Shown here piece after piece: positions 49,701-59,557 of a stretch of DNA of 64,000 nucleotides. The number at the start of each line of letters is the position of its first letter. The first letter of the stretch is position 1. Source of the DNA: Paenibacillus athensensis (lineage in GTDB: Bacteria > Bacillota > Bacilli > Paenibacillales > NBRC-103111); contig NZ_MYFO02000007.1 of NCBI RefSeq assembly GCF_004514475.2, positions 206,358-270,357 on the forward strand, in the 5' to 3' direction. The notes below the pieces were generated by a model. It was not told the DNA's origin and did no database searches. It saw nothing but the letters and a program-made list of their open reading frames with translations. A program made the position numbers and the translations under genes.

Positions 49701-50383
49701 TCGCCTGTCTGCGCGACAAAGGGAGCCGTCATCCGACTGGTGAAATCGTTGACCATATTCATCAGATGCGTTTTCTCCTGACGAATCGTTTCATACTTGA
49801 GCTTCAAATGCGCCAGCTCCGTCTCCAGCTTGCCGTTCTTCTCGTCCAGCTCGCCGATCCGCTTGTTCTTCTCCACCAGCGTCTCGTTATGCTTGCTGAG
49901 CAGCGAAGCATAATTCTGCCGCTCCAGCTCCATCGCGCTCTTGAGCTCCTCAATCTCTCCGGACAAAGCCGCCTGCAGCTCCCGATAATCCTCCATCATC
50001 TGGTCGATCTTCAGGTTCTTGTCCGACATCCGCTGCTCCAGCTCCCGAATCGCCGCCTCGCGCTCCTCGATCACCTTATGGTGCGTGCGCAAATCGCGGC
50101 TCAACCGCTCGATCTGCCCGTTCGCATGGCCCAGCCGCTCCTGCAGGTCCTGATGGCTCAGCTCCACGTGCTGCTTGGCCTGAATCATCTGCTCGACGGC
50201 AAACACCAGATCCAGCGACTTTTTGTCCAAATGCGCCTTGCTGCCGAACGCGCCCGGTCCGTCCTCAGCCGTTGCAGCCGCCACAGGCGCTTCCGGCTGC
50301 GCCGCCGTATCGCTTCCCGCTGCGGAGACCGGCTGCTGCTGCAGCTCTGGAGCGTTTTTCTGCTTTTGAAAAAGAGACAACAT
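49697..50383 (-). CDS. Coiled-coil protein coupled to the deacetylase
   Basis: 228 residues from ATG 50383, nine bases after AAGGTG. A long open frame continues upstream through two terminator-like hairpins, so the short form is preferred. After an Ala/Pro/Gln-rich head (~1-60) the rest is almost all heptad repeat (VFAVEQMIQAKQHVELSHQDLQERL through KLETELAHLKLKYETIRQEKTHL), a parallel coiled coil of ~150 residues. No membrane helix. Its stop overlaps the deacetylase start. It could tether or localise the deacetylase through its cytoplasmic domain; that is inference. Confidence 0.7.
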   Translation of the reverse strand: MLSLFQKQKNAPELQQQPVSAAGSDTAAQPEAPVAAATAEDGPGAFGSKAHLDKKSLDLVFAVEQMIQAKQHVELSHQDLQERLGHANGQIERLSRDLRTHHKVIEEREAAIRELEQRMSDKNLKIDQMMEDYRELQAALSGEIEELKSAMELERQNYASLLSKHNETLVEKNKRIGELDEKNGKLETELAHLKLKYETIRQEKTHLMNMVNDFTSRMTAPFVAQTGD

Positions 50384-50616
50384 CGTCAAGATCACCTTTT
50401 TCCCGGAAAATGTCAAACGATTTCGATAATTTTCTTTCATTATAGTGGAAATTGCCCGATTTGCAGCGGGGCTGGAGTCCCTTTTTCTACAGGCATCCAC
50501 CCGGGTATAACAGGGCCTCGCGGCGCGCCCTTCAGCCGCTGCGGGACTACTTTTCCGTCTCCTTTTAGGCGAAAATATCCAGAACAACTGTCGAAAGACG
50601 CCACCCTGCACATGCC

Positions 50617-50638
50617 AAAAGACGCCCCGAAGGGCGTC
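50617..50638 (-). terminator. Isolated intrinsic terminator
   Basis: On the minus strand GACGCCC-TTCG-GGGCGTC-TTTT. No annotated gene lies just before it, since the mqo terminator is already at 50771-50799. Confidence 0.7.
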
Positions 50639-50770
50639 CTGCGTCCTATATATATGGCTGTTTCCCGCCGACGTCTTCACACCGCTCTCCGATATCGATC
50701 TGGACATCCTCTGGACATTCACTTGACATGCAGGCCGGACGTCGCTCGACGCCAGCATCTCACCGGGCAT

Positions 50771-50799
50771 AAGAAAAGCGCCCGGATTCCCGGACGCTT
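50771..50799 (-). terminator. Terminator after mqo
   Basis: On the minus strand GCGTCCGG-GAAT-CCGGGCGC-TTTTCTT. Confidence 0.8.
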
Positions 50800-50858
50800 G
50801 ACCTTCGTGCTCTATGTGATTGTCGTCATTTCCGGTTGATTCCGCCAGCGGCGTCAAC

Positions 50859-52358
50859 CTACTTCGCCAGCTGCAGCTCTGCGCTGAGTCCGAGCGCCTT
50901 TTCCGTCGAGGCATGGATTTCGGCGATGAGCTGAGGGTGCTCCAGCAAGGTTTTGCCGTAGGACGGAATCATTTCCTTGATCTTCGGCTCCCACGCCTGC
51001 AGCTTTTGCGGGAAACAACGCCCGATGACTTCCAGCATGACGGAGACAGCCGTCGACGCTCCCGGAGAAGCGCCCAGCAATGCGGCAATCGATCCGTCAG
51101 CCGCGCTGATGACCTCGGTGCCGAATTGCAGCGTGCCTTTGCCGGCCGCCGTGTCTTTAATGATCTGCACGCGCTGGCCGGCCACCACCATGCCCCAATC
51201 TTCACTTTTGGCCGTCGGCACGAATTCGCGCAGCTCTTCCATTCGCTGTTCCTTGGACAACATGACCTGCTTGATCAGATAGGTAGTCAGCGGCACGTTC
51301 TTGACGCCCGCTGCCATCATCGTGACAAGGTTGTGCATTTTAACCGAGGTGAGCAGGTCCATCATGGAACCGTTCTTCAGGAATTTCGGCGAAAAACCGG
51401 CGAACGGCCCGAACAACAACGATTCCTTCTTGTCGATCAGGCGCGTGTCCAGATGCGGCACCGACATCGGCGGCGCTCCGACCGCGGCTTTACCGTACAC
51501 CTTGGCGCGATGCTTGGCCACGACCTCGGGGTTTTGACAGACCATAAACAAGCCGCTGACCGGGAACCCGCCGATGCCTTTGCCTTCGGGGATACCCGAT
51601 TTCTGCAGCAGGTGCAGGCTGCCGCCGCCGCCGCCGATAAATACGAACTTGGCCGAACGGCGTTCCACCGCGCCGCTGTCGACGTTGCGGATTTTCAGCT
51701 CCCAAGCCCCGTCGCGCGTACGTTTAATATCATCTACATTGTGCTTGTATTTTATAACGACGTTCTTACTTTGCAGGTGTTCAAATAAAATCCGCGTCAA
51801 CGCGCCGAAATTCACGTCCGTACCCGCTTCGATCCGCGTCGCGGCGATCGGCGTGCCCGGCTTCCGGTCTTGCATCATCAACGGAATCCACTTCTTCAAG
51901 GTAGCCGGATCGTCGGAAAACTCCATGCCATTAAAGAGCGGATTGGCCGACATGGCTTCAAAACGGTTGCGCAAAAACTGCACGTCCTGCTCGCCCTGCA
52001 CAAAGCTCATATGCGGGACTTGCGAGATGAAATCGCGAGGATTGCGAATCAGTCTGCTGTTGACCAGGTACGACCAGAATTGCTTGGAAACCTGATATTC
52101 TTCGTTCACCTTGATCGCCTTGCTGATATCCACCGAGCCATCCGGCTTCGCTGTCGTATAGTTCAGCTCGCACAGCGAGGCATGGCCGGTTCCGGCGTTG
52201 TTCCATTCGTTGGAGCTTTCCTCTCCCGCACTCGCGAGTCTCTCAACGACTGTGATGTTCCAGTCCGGGGCCAGCTCCTTCAGCAGCGCCCCGAGTGTAG
52301 CGCTCATGATGCCGGCTCCGATTAAAATAACGTCTGTTGTGGTTTGTCTGTCGTCCAT
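50859..52358 (-). CDS. mqo: Malate:quinone oxidoreductase
   Basis: 499 residues from ATG 52358 behind AGGACGG; normal length for Mqo. FAD-binding [17 protein letters not shown], then [58 protein letters not shown] and the C-terminal [22 protein letters not shown] (key residues only) are diagnostic. The peripheral membrane flavoprotein oxidises malate to oxaloacetate and passes electrons to quinone. The region upstream is A/T-rich with a TATAAT about 170 bases before the start. Confidence 0.95.
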   Translation of the reverse strand: MDDRQTTTDVILIGAGIMSATLGALLKELAPDWNITVVERLASAGEESSNEWNNAGTGHASLCELNYTTAKPDGSVDISKAIKVNEEYQVSKQFWSYLVNSRLIRNPRDFISQVPHMSFVQGEQDVQFLRNRFEAMSANPLFNGMEFSDDPATLKKWIPLMMQDRKPGTPIAATRIEAGTDVNFGALTRILFEHLQSKNVVIKYKHNVDDIKRTRDGAWELKIRNVDSGAVERRSAKFVFIGGGGGSLHLLQKSGIPEGKGIGGFPVSGLFMVCQNPEVVAKHRAKVYGKAAVGAPPMSVPHLDTRLIDKKESLLFGPFAGFSPKFLKNGSMMDLLTSVKMHNLVTMMAAGVKNVPLTTYLIKQVMLSKEQRMEELREFVPTAKSEDWGMVVAGQRVQIIKDTAAGKGTLQFGTEVISAADGSIAALLGASPGASTAVSVMLEVIGRCFPQKLQAWEPKIKEMIPSYGKTLLEHPQLIAEIHASTEKALGLSAELQLAK

Positions 52359-52692
52359 GTTTACCGTCCTAACACACTGATATTTGAAGAGAAGCTGGCG
52401 GGCGTCCCGCTCAAATGCCATAGCAAGACAGGGCGCAGCCTGGGTCCACGACTTCTCTGGTTCCATGATCACCTGATCTTAGTTTAACACTATTTGCACG
52501 AATAAGATATTTACAATTATATGATAGTTTCGGGGTCAATTAAAGCCGGAAATAAGACGAAACGCGATCAATTATCAAATGATTCTGAAGCTCAGCCGTC
52601 CCAGGCCCCGTTATCAGTATATGTACGCCGCGGCAAAGCGGAACCGGAGCCGTCTGGGCTTACAGGAACCACGTTCATAGGGGCAGGCCCAT

Positions 52693-52735
52693 AAAAGAAA
52701 ACGGCTCTGTTCACATCGCTGTGAAAGAGCCGTTC
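52693..52735 (-). terminator. Terminator after the transglutaminase/Ig-repeat gene
   Basis: On the minus strand AACGGCTCTTTCAC pairs with GTGAACAGAGCCGTT, followed by TTCTTTT. Confidence 0.85.
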
Positions 52736-52756
52736 CATTGGGTGCTGTGACCGACC

Positions 52757-55648
52757 TTAGTTCGTCACAGTAACCGTAACCGTTGCCGTTTTGGAGCCGT
52801 CTGCTGTGGTTACGGTGATTGTGGCCGTTCCTGCGGCTATCCCTTTAATCGCTCCGGTTGCGCTTACCGTTGCCACGGCCGTATTGCTGCTGCTCCAGGC
52901 GACTGCTTTATTGGTCGCATTGGTCGGCGCAACCGTCGCCGTTACGGCAACCGTTGTGCCTGCTTTCAGCGTCAATGCCGTTTTGCTGACAGTGACGCCG
53001 GTGACCGGGTACGGCACCGTCACGACGGCCGTAACCGTCTTGGCTCCGTCTGTCGACTTCACGCTGATCGTCGCCGTGCCCGAGGCCACGGCATGAATCT
53101 TACCGTTCGCATCGACCGTTGCCACCGACGCGTTGCTGCTGCTCCACGTCACCGTTTTCACCGTGGCGTTGGCCGGAGCCACCGTCGCTGTGAGCGTGAC
53201 GTCTTCATCACCGACCTTCAGTGTGAGCGCCGTTTTGCTCAGCGTGATCGCCGTTACGGGCTGGATGACGGTGATTTTCGCCACCGCCGTTTTGCCTCCG
53301 TCCGTCGTCGTCACTGTAATGTCCGCTTCGCCGGCCGCTTTGGCCGTCACCACGCCCGTGGTGCTCACGGTCGCAATCTCCGGCGCGCTGCTGCTCCACG
53401 TCACGGTCTTGATCGTGGCGTTCGTCGGAGCGAGGGTCGCCGTCAGCGCGGCACTGGCCCCCACGTTCACCGTCAGCGCGCTTTTGCTCAGCGTAACGCC
53501 GGTGACTGGATACGGCACCGTCACGACGGCTGTAACCGTCTTGGCTCCGTCCGTCGACTTCACGCTGATCGTCGCTGTGCCCGAGGCCACGGCATGAATC
53601 TTACCGTTTGCATCGACCGTTGCCACCGCTGCGTTGCTGCTGCTCCAAGTCACCGTTTTCACCGTGGCGTTGGCCGGAGCCACCGTCGCTGTGAGCGTGA
53701 CGTCTTCATCGCCGACCTTCAGCGTCAGCGCCGTTTTGCTCAGCGTGATCGCCGTTACGGGCTGGATAACGGTGATCTTCGCCACCGCCGTTTTTCCTCC
53801 GTCCGTCGTCGTCGCTGTAATCTCGGCTTCACCGGCCGCTTTGCCCGTCACCACGCCCGTGGTGCTTACGGTCGCAATCGTCGGCGCGCTGCTGCTCCAA
53901 GTCACCGTTTTCACCGCGGCATTGGCCGGAGCGATGGTCGGCGTCAATGCGGCAGTGGCGCCTGTGTTCACCGTCAGCTCGGTCTTGTTCAGCGTGATTC
54001 CCGTGACCGGATACGGTACTGTCACGACGGCTGTAACCGTCTTGGCTCCGTCCGTCGACTTCACGCTGATCGTTGCCGAGCCTGGTGCCACGGCGTGAAC
54101 TTTGCCGTTCGCGTCTACGGTGGCGACGGCCGGCGTGCCGCTGCTCCACGTTACCGTTTTATCGCTGGCATTGGCCGGAGCAGCGGTAGCCACGATCACG
54201 AAGTCGGGGTCGCCAACTTTAAGGGTAATCGCTGTTTTGTTCAGTGTCAGAGCCGATACCGGAATAAATACCTTGACTGTAGCCGATGCCGTAAAGCTGC
54301 CGTCTTTGGTTGTAGCGGTAATCACCGCCGTACCGGCTCCTTTGGCCGTAACCGCTCCCGTCGCACTGACGGTGGCCACTGCCGTATTGGACGATGTCCA
54401 GGTAACGCCTTTAACCGATGCGTTCACCGGCTGAATTGTCGGAGTCAGCGTCAGCGTACCGTTCACGGCGAGATTGGCTGAAGCGGTATTCAAGCTCACG
54501 CCAGTGACCGCAATCGGATCGCTGTAAGTCAAATTCACCGTCACAATACCGTCGGCTGTAGAAACAGTTCGTGTGAATGACGATACGCTATAACCGTAAG
54601 AGGAAATATTGCTAAAGCCCGTGACCGCAGCTTTCAAATCCGTCAACGCCGCGCTGGCGTTGCTATGACGAACCTTGAAGGACGGCTGGTGCGTAGCAAT
54701 CGCGGTTTGGATTTTGGCCGCAAGCTCCGCAGCATTGCTTACGGTATTCGCAGCTTGCAGGTACGAGAAACCCAGCAAGTCGGTCATATTTTGATAAAAC
54801 GCCGCTTTGCCGGAGTCTGCGACCGCTTTGTCGTCCAGCGTTGTCTGGAAGTCGGTGTTGGCTGCAGGATATGTTTTCGTCCACGTATGCACCGTTTTGA
54901 TCTGGTCGTCCGTCAGGTTGAAATAATCATAAATGATGCGCCCAGCCACATCGGGAACTGGGTCGTCCCAAGTCGTGTCCAGATGATACCACTTGCCGTC
55001 CAGCTTCACCAGATTCCAGGTATGCAGCGTGGTGCCCGCCTTACCCTCAATAATTCTGTTCTCGATACCGGCTTCCTTCAACATCTTGAAGGTCAAAAGC
55101 GCATAGCCCTGACATACCGTTTTCTTGCTGCCGAACAGGCCTGCATAAGCGGAATGCTGAACCAGGGACGTGTCGTAAGCCAAGTTAGTTACGATCCAGT
55201 TATGGATCGCCTTTTCCTTCTCGAAATCGTTCATATCCGGCGTCAGAATCGCGGCCAGCACCTCGGTCACTTTAGCGGAGACCGCATTCACCTGATCCGC
55301 CGTTTCCCAATAGGTGGGGGTATACGTTACCGTTGTCGTGTTGCCGCTGTAGGAGTAGGAATACGAACGGGATTTCAAGCTGTACCACAGATAGTCGTCT
55401 GCATTAAAAATATCCATAATCATCGTTTCGAGCGAAGCTTGGTTCAAAATGCCACCTGTGTACACAAGGGTGAAGGAGGTTGCCCGACTATGCAAATTGG
55501 CATCCAGCTTGCTTTTAAAATCGTCCAGCGTCGCTACCGTTTCACTGGCGGCATACGCCGGCTTTCCGGCAAAATCATGATACAAGAGGGACCCTGCCAC
55601 GCAGACAAAAACGAATGACCATGCTAACCGTTGCCAAAATAATCTCAT
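52757..55648 (-). CDS. Exported transglutaminase-like protein with seven Big_2 (Ig-like) repeats
   Basis: 963 residues from ATG 55648 with GGGGGG upstream. Signal peptide ends near AYA-AS (~33). Residues ~100-260 hold the transglutaminase-like protease fold: KTVCQGYA (Cys), TLHTWNLVKLDGKWYHLDTTWDDP (His, Asp). After a helical stretch come seven Ig-like Big_2 domains, each starting VTxxTLxKxxLTxxxG and carrying WSSSNxAVATVxAxG. Several modules are nearly identical at DNA level. There is no SLH or LPXTG anchor. It could remodel or bind cell-wall or matrix polymer; the enzymatic substrate is unknown. Confidence 0.88.
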   Translation of the reverse strand: MRLFWQRLAWSFVFVCVAGSLLYHDFAGKPAYAASETVATLDDFKSKLDANLHSRATSFTLVYTGGILNQASLETMIMDIFNADDYLWYSLKSRSYSYSYSGNTTTVTYTPTYWETADQVNAVSAKVTEVLAAILTPDMNDFEKEKAIHNWIVTNLAYDTSLVQHSAYAGLFGSKKTVCQGYALLTFKMLKEAGIENRIIEGKAGTTLHTWNLVKLDGKWYHLDTTWDDPVPDVAGRIIYDYFNLTDDQIKTVHTWTKTYPAANTDFQTTLDDKAVADSGKAAFYQNMTDLLGFSYLQAANTVSNAAELAAKIQTAIATHQPSFKVRHSNASAALTDLKAAVTGFSNISSYGYSVSSFTRTVSTADGIVTVNLTYSDPIAVTGVSLNTASANLAVNGTLTLTPTIQPVNASVKGVTWTSSNTAVATVSATGAVTAKGAGTAVITATTKDGSFTASATVKVFIPVSALTLNKTAITLKVGDPDFVIVATAAPANASDKTVTWSSGTPAVATVDANGKVHAVAPGSATISVKSTDGAKTVTAVVTVPYPVTGITLNKTELTVNTGATAALTPTIAPANAAVKTVTWSSSAPTIATVSTTGVVTGKAAGEAEITATTTDGGKTAVAKITVIQPVTAITLSKTALTLKVGDEDVTLTATVAPANATVKTVTWSSSNAAVATVDANGKIHAVASGTATISVKSTDGAKTVTAVVTVPYPVTGVTLSKSALTVNVGASAALTATLAPTNATIKTVTWSSSAPEIATVSTTGVVTAKAAGEADITVTTTDGGKTAVAKITVIQPVTAITLSKTALTLKVGDEDVTLTATVAPANATVKTVTWSSSNASVATVDANGKIHAVASGTATISVKSTDGAKTVTAVVTVPYPVTGVTVSKTALTLKAGTTVAVTATVAPTNATNKAVAWSSSNTAVATVSATGAIKGIAAGTATITVTTADGSKTATVTVTVTN
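53093..54095 (-). repeat. 501-bp direct duplication within the Ig-repeat gene
   Basis: Segments starting near 53093 and 53594 run nearly identical over 501 bp, i.e. exactly 167 codons or two Big_2 domains. The few differences are mostly synonymous, so the duplication is recent and in frame. Confidence 0.8.
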
Positions 55649-55741
55649 CAAATAGCCCCCCCGATATCCATTCTATCCATCCACACAAACGTGTTAAGGA
55701 TAATATCGGAAATTCGGAAGCGGGATGTTAGAGAATAAATG

Positions 55742-56137
55742 TCATTTGCAGTCGAAATAGCACTGCCGCTGCGGCCTTTTTTGGCCCAAAAATCCTTTTT
55801 TGAAAATATCCAGCAGGTATTCCAGCGTAATCGGATCGCTGTACGAAGAAGCCTTCGCGTAAATCTCGATCACATGGCGATTTTTAACGGCGGGGCTGCT
55901 TTTCCAGATGTCCGATTCGAGCAAGGAGCGGTCGCCGTTCGGGTCGGTGCTGAGTACGATATAATCGCCGGCATAGTCGGGAAGCACTTCTTTGGAGAGC
56001 GTATAGTAGCCCGGTCCGAGCGCGTCCTGCTTCACTTTCTCCGGCATCTGCAGACCCATTGCCTGATAAAGAATTTCCGTACCGCGGGCCCATTTATCGC
56101 CAAAGACGTAGAAGCTTTTCATATCGGTCTCCAGCAC
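55742..56137 (-). pseudogene. Truncated iron-siderophore ABC binding protein
   Basis: The 131-residue frame corresponds to the C-terminal lobe of a siderophore-binding lipoprotein (SFYVFGDKWARGTEILYQAMGL, DYAGDYIVLSTDPNGDRSLLESDIWKS, ITLEYLLDIFKKGF by key residues). Signal peptide, lipobox and N-terminal lobe are gone. The only in-frame start is GTG 56137, 17 bases after AAGGAG, too far for good initiation, while the promoter region retains a Fur box. An internal deletion joining leader and 3' part explains this best. Confidence 0.75.
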
Positions 56138-56184
56138 GGATACCGTGTTTCATTCTCCTTGTTGTGGGATTTTCAGTTTTATAA

Positions 56185-56203
56185 TGATAATGATTATCAA
56201 TAT
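56185..56203. promoter_or_regulatory. Fur box
   Basis: On the minus strand GATATTGATAATCATTATC matches 18 of 19 positions of the Fur consensus GATAATGATAATCATTATC. It lies about 50 bases upstream of the remnant siderophore-binding gene. Confidence 0.85.
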
Positions 56204-56303
56204 CATTTAAAAACAATACTAGCCGCTCCCCGATCGGTTGTCAACACCGTAGGATAGGCTTTCTTTACTGGCTGGATCTCGGTGACTTGCTGCTTTTCGG
56301 ACA

Positions 56304-56360
56304 TAAAAAAGCTGCCCCCGTCCGGCCCGGAATTTCCGGTCTGCCGAATGAACGCAGCTT
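56304..56360 (-). terminator. Terminator after the HNH gene
   Basis: On the minus strand AAGCTGC (56354-56360) pairs with GCAGCTT (56309-56315) over a long GC-rich loop, then TTTT. Confidence 0.7.
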
Positions 56361-56366
56361 CGATAT

Positions 56367-57347
56367 TTATTGAATAAACTCCTCCAGATCCTTATCGGCC
56401 TTGGATTGATTGCAGCTGTGGCAGGCGCAGACACAGTTGTCCGGCGTGGTATGCCCGCCTTTGGCGCGCGGTAGCATATGGTCGATCGTATCTCCGTATT
56501 GGCCGCAAAACCGGCATATATACTGGTCCCGCTCCAGAATCAGCCGCCGGAACTCCTTGTTGCTAAACAGCCGCTGGATGGTCTGACGGTTGACCACGAC
56601 CGCGGCTCGCTCCTTGACCAGTGTCCAGGCAAGCCCCGGATCGACTTCCTGATACCAGCGGCGGCCGTTGTCCGTTCGTCCGCGCATGCGAATAAAGCCT
56701 TCCCGGCTCGGTACCAGGCCGATCTTTTTCAGCTCCCGCAGCGGTACCTGAAGGATGACCGGCTGCTTCTTCGCTGCTGGCACGGCCCCCGGCTCGGCTT
56801 GCGCGGGCTGGACCTGCGCCGCTTTGTTCTTCGAGCGCCGCCGCCGGCCCCGGCGCTTCCGCTTGCGCGGCGCCGCTCCGGCCGGCTCGTCGCTGCCGCC
56901 GGCTTCCGCGCTGCCTTCTGCGGCGCTGACACCTCTCGCGCCTTCGCCCCCTGTGCTGCCCGTTGCCACGCCGACACCTTCCGCGCCTTCGCCCCTTGCG
57001 CTGCCCACCGCCGCGCGGACCGCTCCCGCAGCCTCTGCCGGCTCGTCCTCGGCCAGCCCCGGCTCCTGGCGCTCCGCCCGGCACGCTTTGCAGGCGCCGC
57101 GGCGCGCTGTCGCCCCGCGGCGCTTGCCTGAGCGCCGCTTGAAGTCCGCCAGCGGCTTAGGCTGACCGCAATAGGCGCATAGCTTGGTCCGCCCCGTCTC
57201 GTCGGCTTCGGCCTCTTCCGCGGGCCCGGCATGCGGGGGCGCTTCCCCGTCAGCCGTACCGCTCGCGCTGGCCAATGGCGCCGTTTCGGCTGCCAGCCCC
57301 GTTGACGCATTGCTGCGTCGTCTTCTTTTTCTCCGCTTAACCGCCAT
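56367..57347 (-). CDS. HNH endonuclease with N-terminal zinc ribbon and basic low-complexity linker
   Basis: 326 residues from ATG 57347; an ATG at 57395 is an alternative. Neither has a strong ribosome site. Residues ~55-95 contain CAYCGQPKPLADF...CKACRAE, two CxxC knuckles. A ~110-residue Gly/Ala/Glu-rich segment and the basic block RKRKRRGRRRRSKNK follow. The C-terminus (~265-326) is an HNH nuclease: RRLILERDQYICRFCG, DTIDHMLPRAKGG (catalytic His), NCVCACHSCNQSKAD. It may nick DNA in a repair or defence role, but no partner is linked. Confidence 0.82.
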   Translation of the reverse strand: MAVKRRKRRRRSNASTGLAAETAPLASASGTADGEAPPHAGPAEEAEADETGRTKLCAYCGQPKPLADFKRRSGKRRGATARRGACKACRAERQEPGLAEDEPAEAAGAVRAAVGSARGEGAEGVGVATGSTGGEGARGVSAAEGSAEAGGSDEPAGAAPRKRKRRGRRRRSKNKAAQVQPAQAEPGAVPAAKKQPVILQVPLRELKKIGLVPSREGFIRMRGRTDNGRRWYQEVDPGLAWTLVKERAAVVVNRQTIQRLFSNKEFRRLILERDQYICRFCGQYGDTIDHMLPRAKGGHTTPDNCVCACHSCNQSKADKDLEEFIQ

Positions 57348-57713
57348 CCTGCCCGTCCGCCCCGCTTCTCGTGTGTTGATCTTATCGTACCACATCCCGA
57401 CCTCATGCCGAAACCTTAGTGCCGATACACGCTCCCCCGCGCATCCCGACCTGCTTGACAGCCATTCCCTCCATCCGCTCCATGAACCAGACGTCCGCAC
57501 AGCTTTACGCTCCCAATCGGGGACCGCCGCCGCTTTTAGGCAAGCAGGCGCGCAGGCGGCTCCACGCGTATTCTGCACGCCCGCACCCAAGTCTGGCCTG
57601 AGCAACAGACCTCCAGGCAAAAAGCCGGCGAATCGGTCTTTACAATCCCGAATCGATATGACATGATGAAAAAAATCCGGTTGCAACCAATTGTAAACGA
57701 AGGAGATGTCACG

Positions 57714-59183
57714 ATGTCCACAAGCGCGCTTTTGCATCAAAGAAACCGCCTTTTGTCCCGCATCATTTGGGGCATGCTGGTCCTTGGCCTTGCCGTCGAT
57801 TTCCTGACGGGAGCAAGCAGCAAATCGATTCTCATTTTGGCTTCCTTCGGCGGCGGAATCGCCCTCATCATGTCCTTTTTATCGATCATACGGATTTGGG
57901 CCTCTTATCAGATGTATCTGGTCGGCGCAGCAGTTACATTCCTGACAACGCTCCTCCTCTACTCCGGGCCGGTCATTACGACGTATTTTCTCGTTTATGT
58001 GAATCTGGCGCTTATGACGCTTTACAATAATCATCGGCCGATCGTGTTCGCCGGCATCCTCGGCGCAGGCTTGACAGCCTACTTGCAGTTCATCGCTCCG
58101 GAGTTAAACGTTTTCGGCGACAATGATCCGCTTACCTTGTACATGTTCCTCGTGATGGTCACGTTTGCGCTTGCGTTCTCCAGCCGCTTCTCCGGGAAGC
58201 TGCTCGCGGAGGTACGCACCAAGGAGCTGGCCGCCGAGCAGGCCCGCAGCCGAGCAGAAAACATGCTGACGCAAATCGCCGACTCCGTTGGCGTGCTGAC
58301 TTCACTGAACGGCGATCTGAAAACGAACGTCTCGCAAACCGCGATGATCTCGCGCGAGGTCACGTCGGCCTTCGGCGAAATTTCGCAAAGCGCTGAGACG
58401 CAAGCCAGCAGCGTATCGGATATCAGCGAATCGATCCAGTCGGTCGAAAAGGTTGTGCAGATTGTCGTGGAAAGCTCCGCGGCAATGGAGCAGCGTTCAC
58501 TGGCCAGCGAACAGCTCACCCGACACGGCGACGAGCAGGTTTCGGCGCTGACAGCCGATATGCAGCAGGTACAAACCATTATCCAGACGACTGTAGCGCT
58601 GATGGATGAGCTGGGCATGCAAAACGAGCGAATCTCCGGCATTGTGCAGACGATCCACGGAATATCCAACCAGACTAATCTGCTGGCGCTTAATGCGGCC
58701 ATCGAAGCGGCGCGCGCCGGCGAGCACGGACGCGGCTTTGCCGTTGTCTCCAGCGAGGTGCGGAAGCTCGCGGAAAGCTCGCAGCGCTCCACTGAAGAAA
58801 TCACCGCCATTCTCAGTACGATTCAAAAGAAAACCGAAGAGGTCGCTGCGCAAGTACGCCTTGGCAATACAGCCGTCGACAACAGCCGCGCTGCTGCCGG
58901 CCGGGTCGAAACCGTCATTCGCGACGTCACGGCGAATATTCAGGAGGTGCGTCAGCGTTCCGTCGAGCTGGCGCAAGCTACGGAAAAGCTGCAAGCGGAT
59001 TACAGCCGCATCGGCGACGAAATCACGACCATTGCCGGGATTACCGAAGAAAACATGGCTTCCGTAGAGGAAATCACCGCAAGTCTGGAGAATCAGGACA
59101 GCCGCATCACCTCCATCGCCGGCAGCTATCAGGAGTTGGATACGCTGATCGGCCATCTGAAAACCGTATCGGAGAAAGCCTAA
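57714..59183 (+). CDS. Methyl-accepting chemotaxis-type transducer with multi-helix membrane sensor
   Basis: 489 residues from ATG 57714 behind AAGGAG. The N-terminal ~165 residues have five or six hydrophobic helices ([83 protein letters not shown]) instead of a periplasmic sensor. No HAMP is evident. Residues ~250-480 are the MCP signalling coil with the hairpin tip [22 protein letters not shown] (cited by N-Q-T-N-L-L-A-L-N). It probably senses membrane or intracellular state. A copy of the palindromic element begins right after its stop codon. Confidence 0.92.
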   Translation: MSTSALLHQRNRLLSRIIWGMLVLGLAVDFLTGASSKSILILASFGGGIALIMSFLSIIRIWASYQMYLVGAAVTFLTTLLLYSGPVITTYFLVYVNLALMTLYNNHRPIVFAGILGAGLTAYLQFIAPELNVFGDNDPLTLYMFLVMVTFALAFSSRFSGKLLAEVRTKELAAEQARSRAENMLTQIADSVGVLTSLNGDLKTNVSQTAMISREVTSAFGEISQSAETQASSVSDISESIQSVEKVVQIVVESSAAMEQRSLASEQLTRHGDEQVSALTADMQQVQTIIQTTVALMDELGMQNERISGIVQTIHGISNQTNLLALNAAIEAARAGEHGRGFAVVSSEVRKLAESSQRSTEEITAILSTIQKKTEEVAAQVRLGNTAVDNSRAAAGRVETVIRDVTANIQEVRQRSVELAQATEKLQADYSRIGDEITTIAGITEENMASVEEITASLENQDSRITSIAGSYQELDTLIGHLKTVSEKA

Positions 59184-59354
59184 AAGTTCGGTGAACAAGT
59201 GGCCGGAGAGTCGATAGGGATTTGGAACAGCGTCAGCGGTCGCCTTTGTAGACGGATTTTCACCCCAAACGGGGTCATTCCATCGGCAAATCCGGCTACC
59301 ACAGCGAGTGGCAGACCGCTATCGACCGGAGGACACTGCTTTTTCACCGGACTT
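59184..59354. repeat. Dispersed ~170-bp palindromic element, copy B
   Basis: Starts at the base after the MCP stop codon, ends at 59354; terminal repeats AAGTTCGGTGAA and TTCACCGGACTT. It is the inverted relative of 31628-31796. In the outer stem a T-A pair of copy A is C-G here and a G-C pair is a U-G wobble, so pairing is preserved. The inner part contains ACCCC-AAAC-GGGGT. It could also serve as 3' end of the MCP transcript. Confidence 0.8.
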
Positions 59355-59374
59355 CTAAGGCTGACAACTGGACG

Positions 59375-59411
59375 CAACCTCCCTCCCCTGCCCGGGAGCG
59401 GAGGTTGTTTG
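59375..59411 (+). terminator. Probable terminator downstream of the MCP gene
   Basis: CAACCTCC pairs with GGAGGTTG around a GC-rich loop, followed by TTTGG. It comes after copy B of the palindromic element. Confidence 0.5.
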
Positions 59412-59557
59412 GCGTCGCGGGCGTCTTTTTCTCTGGAACCGCCGCCAGCCGAGCCTAGCCCCAGAAACACGCCGCGTATAAACTCATGGTACAATGATCA
59501 AGACCATAGATAGACAGACAATTCCCGACAATCCGGGCGGCGGAGGAGCACCCTACC

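Larger units (their letters stand above)
50384..50858. other. Intergenic region between mqo and the coiled-coil gene
   Basis: 475 bases. It holds the mqo terminator (50771-50799), another minus-strand terminator GACGCCC/GGGCGTC with TTTT (50617-50638), and a stretch 50640-50770 between the two hairpins in which I see no gene with a ribosome site. A short RNA bounded by the second hairpin is possible. Confidence 0.4.

Noticed and set aside
50384..50914. N-terminal extension of the coiled-coil protein to 405 residues
   Set aside because: The open frame runs through two intrinsic terminators and has no ribosome site, whereas ATG 50383 has AAGGTG.
52757..55648. Plus-strand 462- and 317-codon frames in the Ig-repeat gene
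   Set aside because: Repeat-driven shadows on the opposite strand without start signals.
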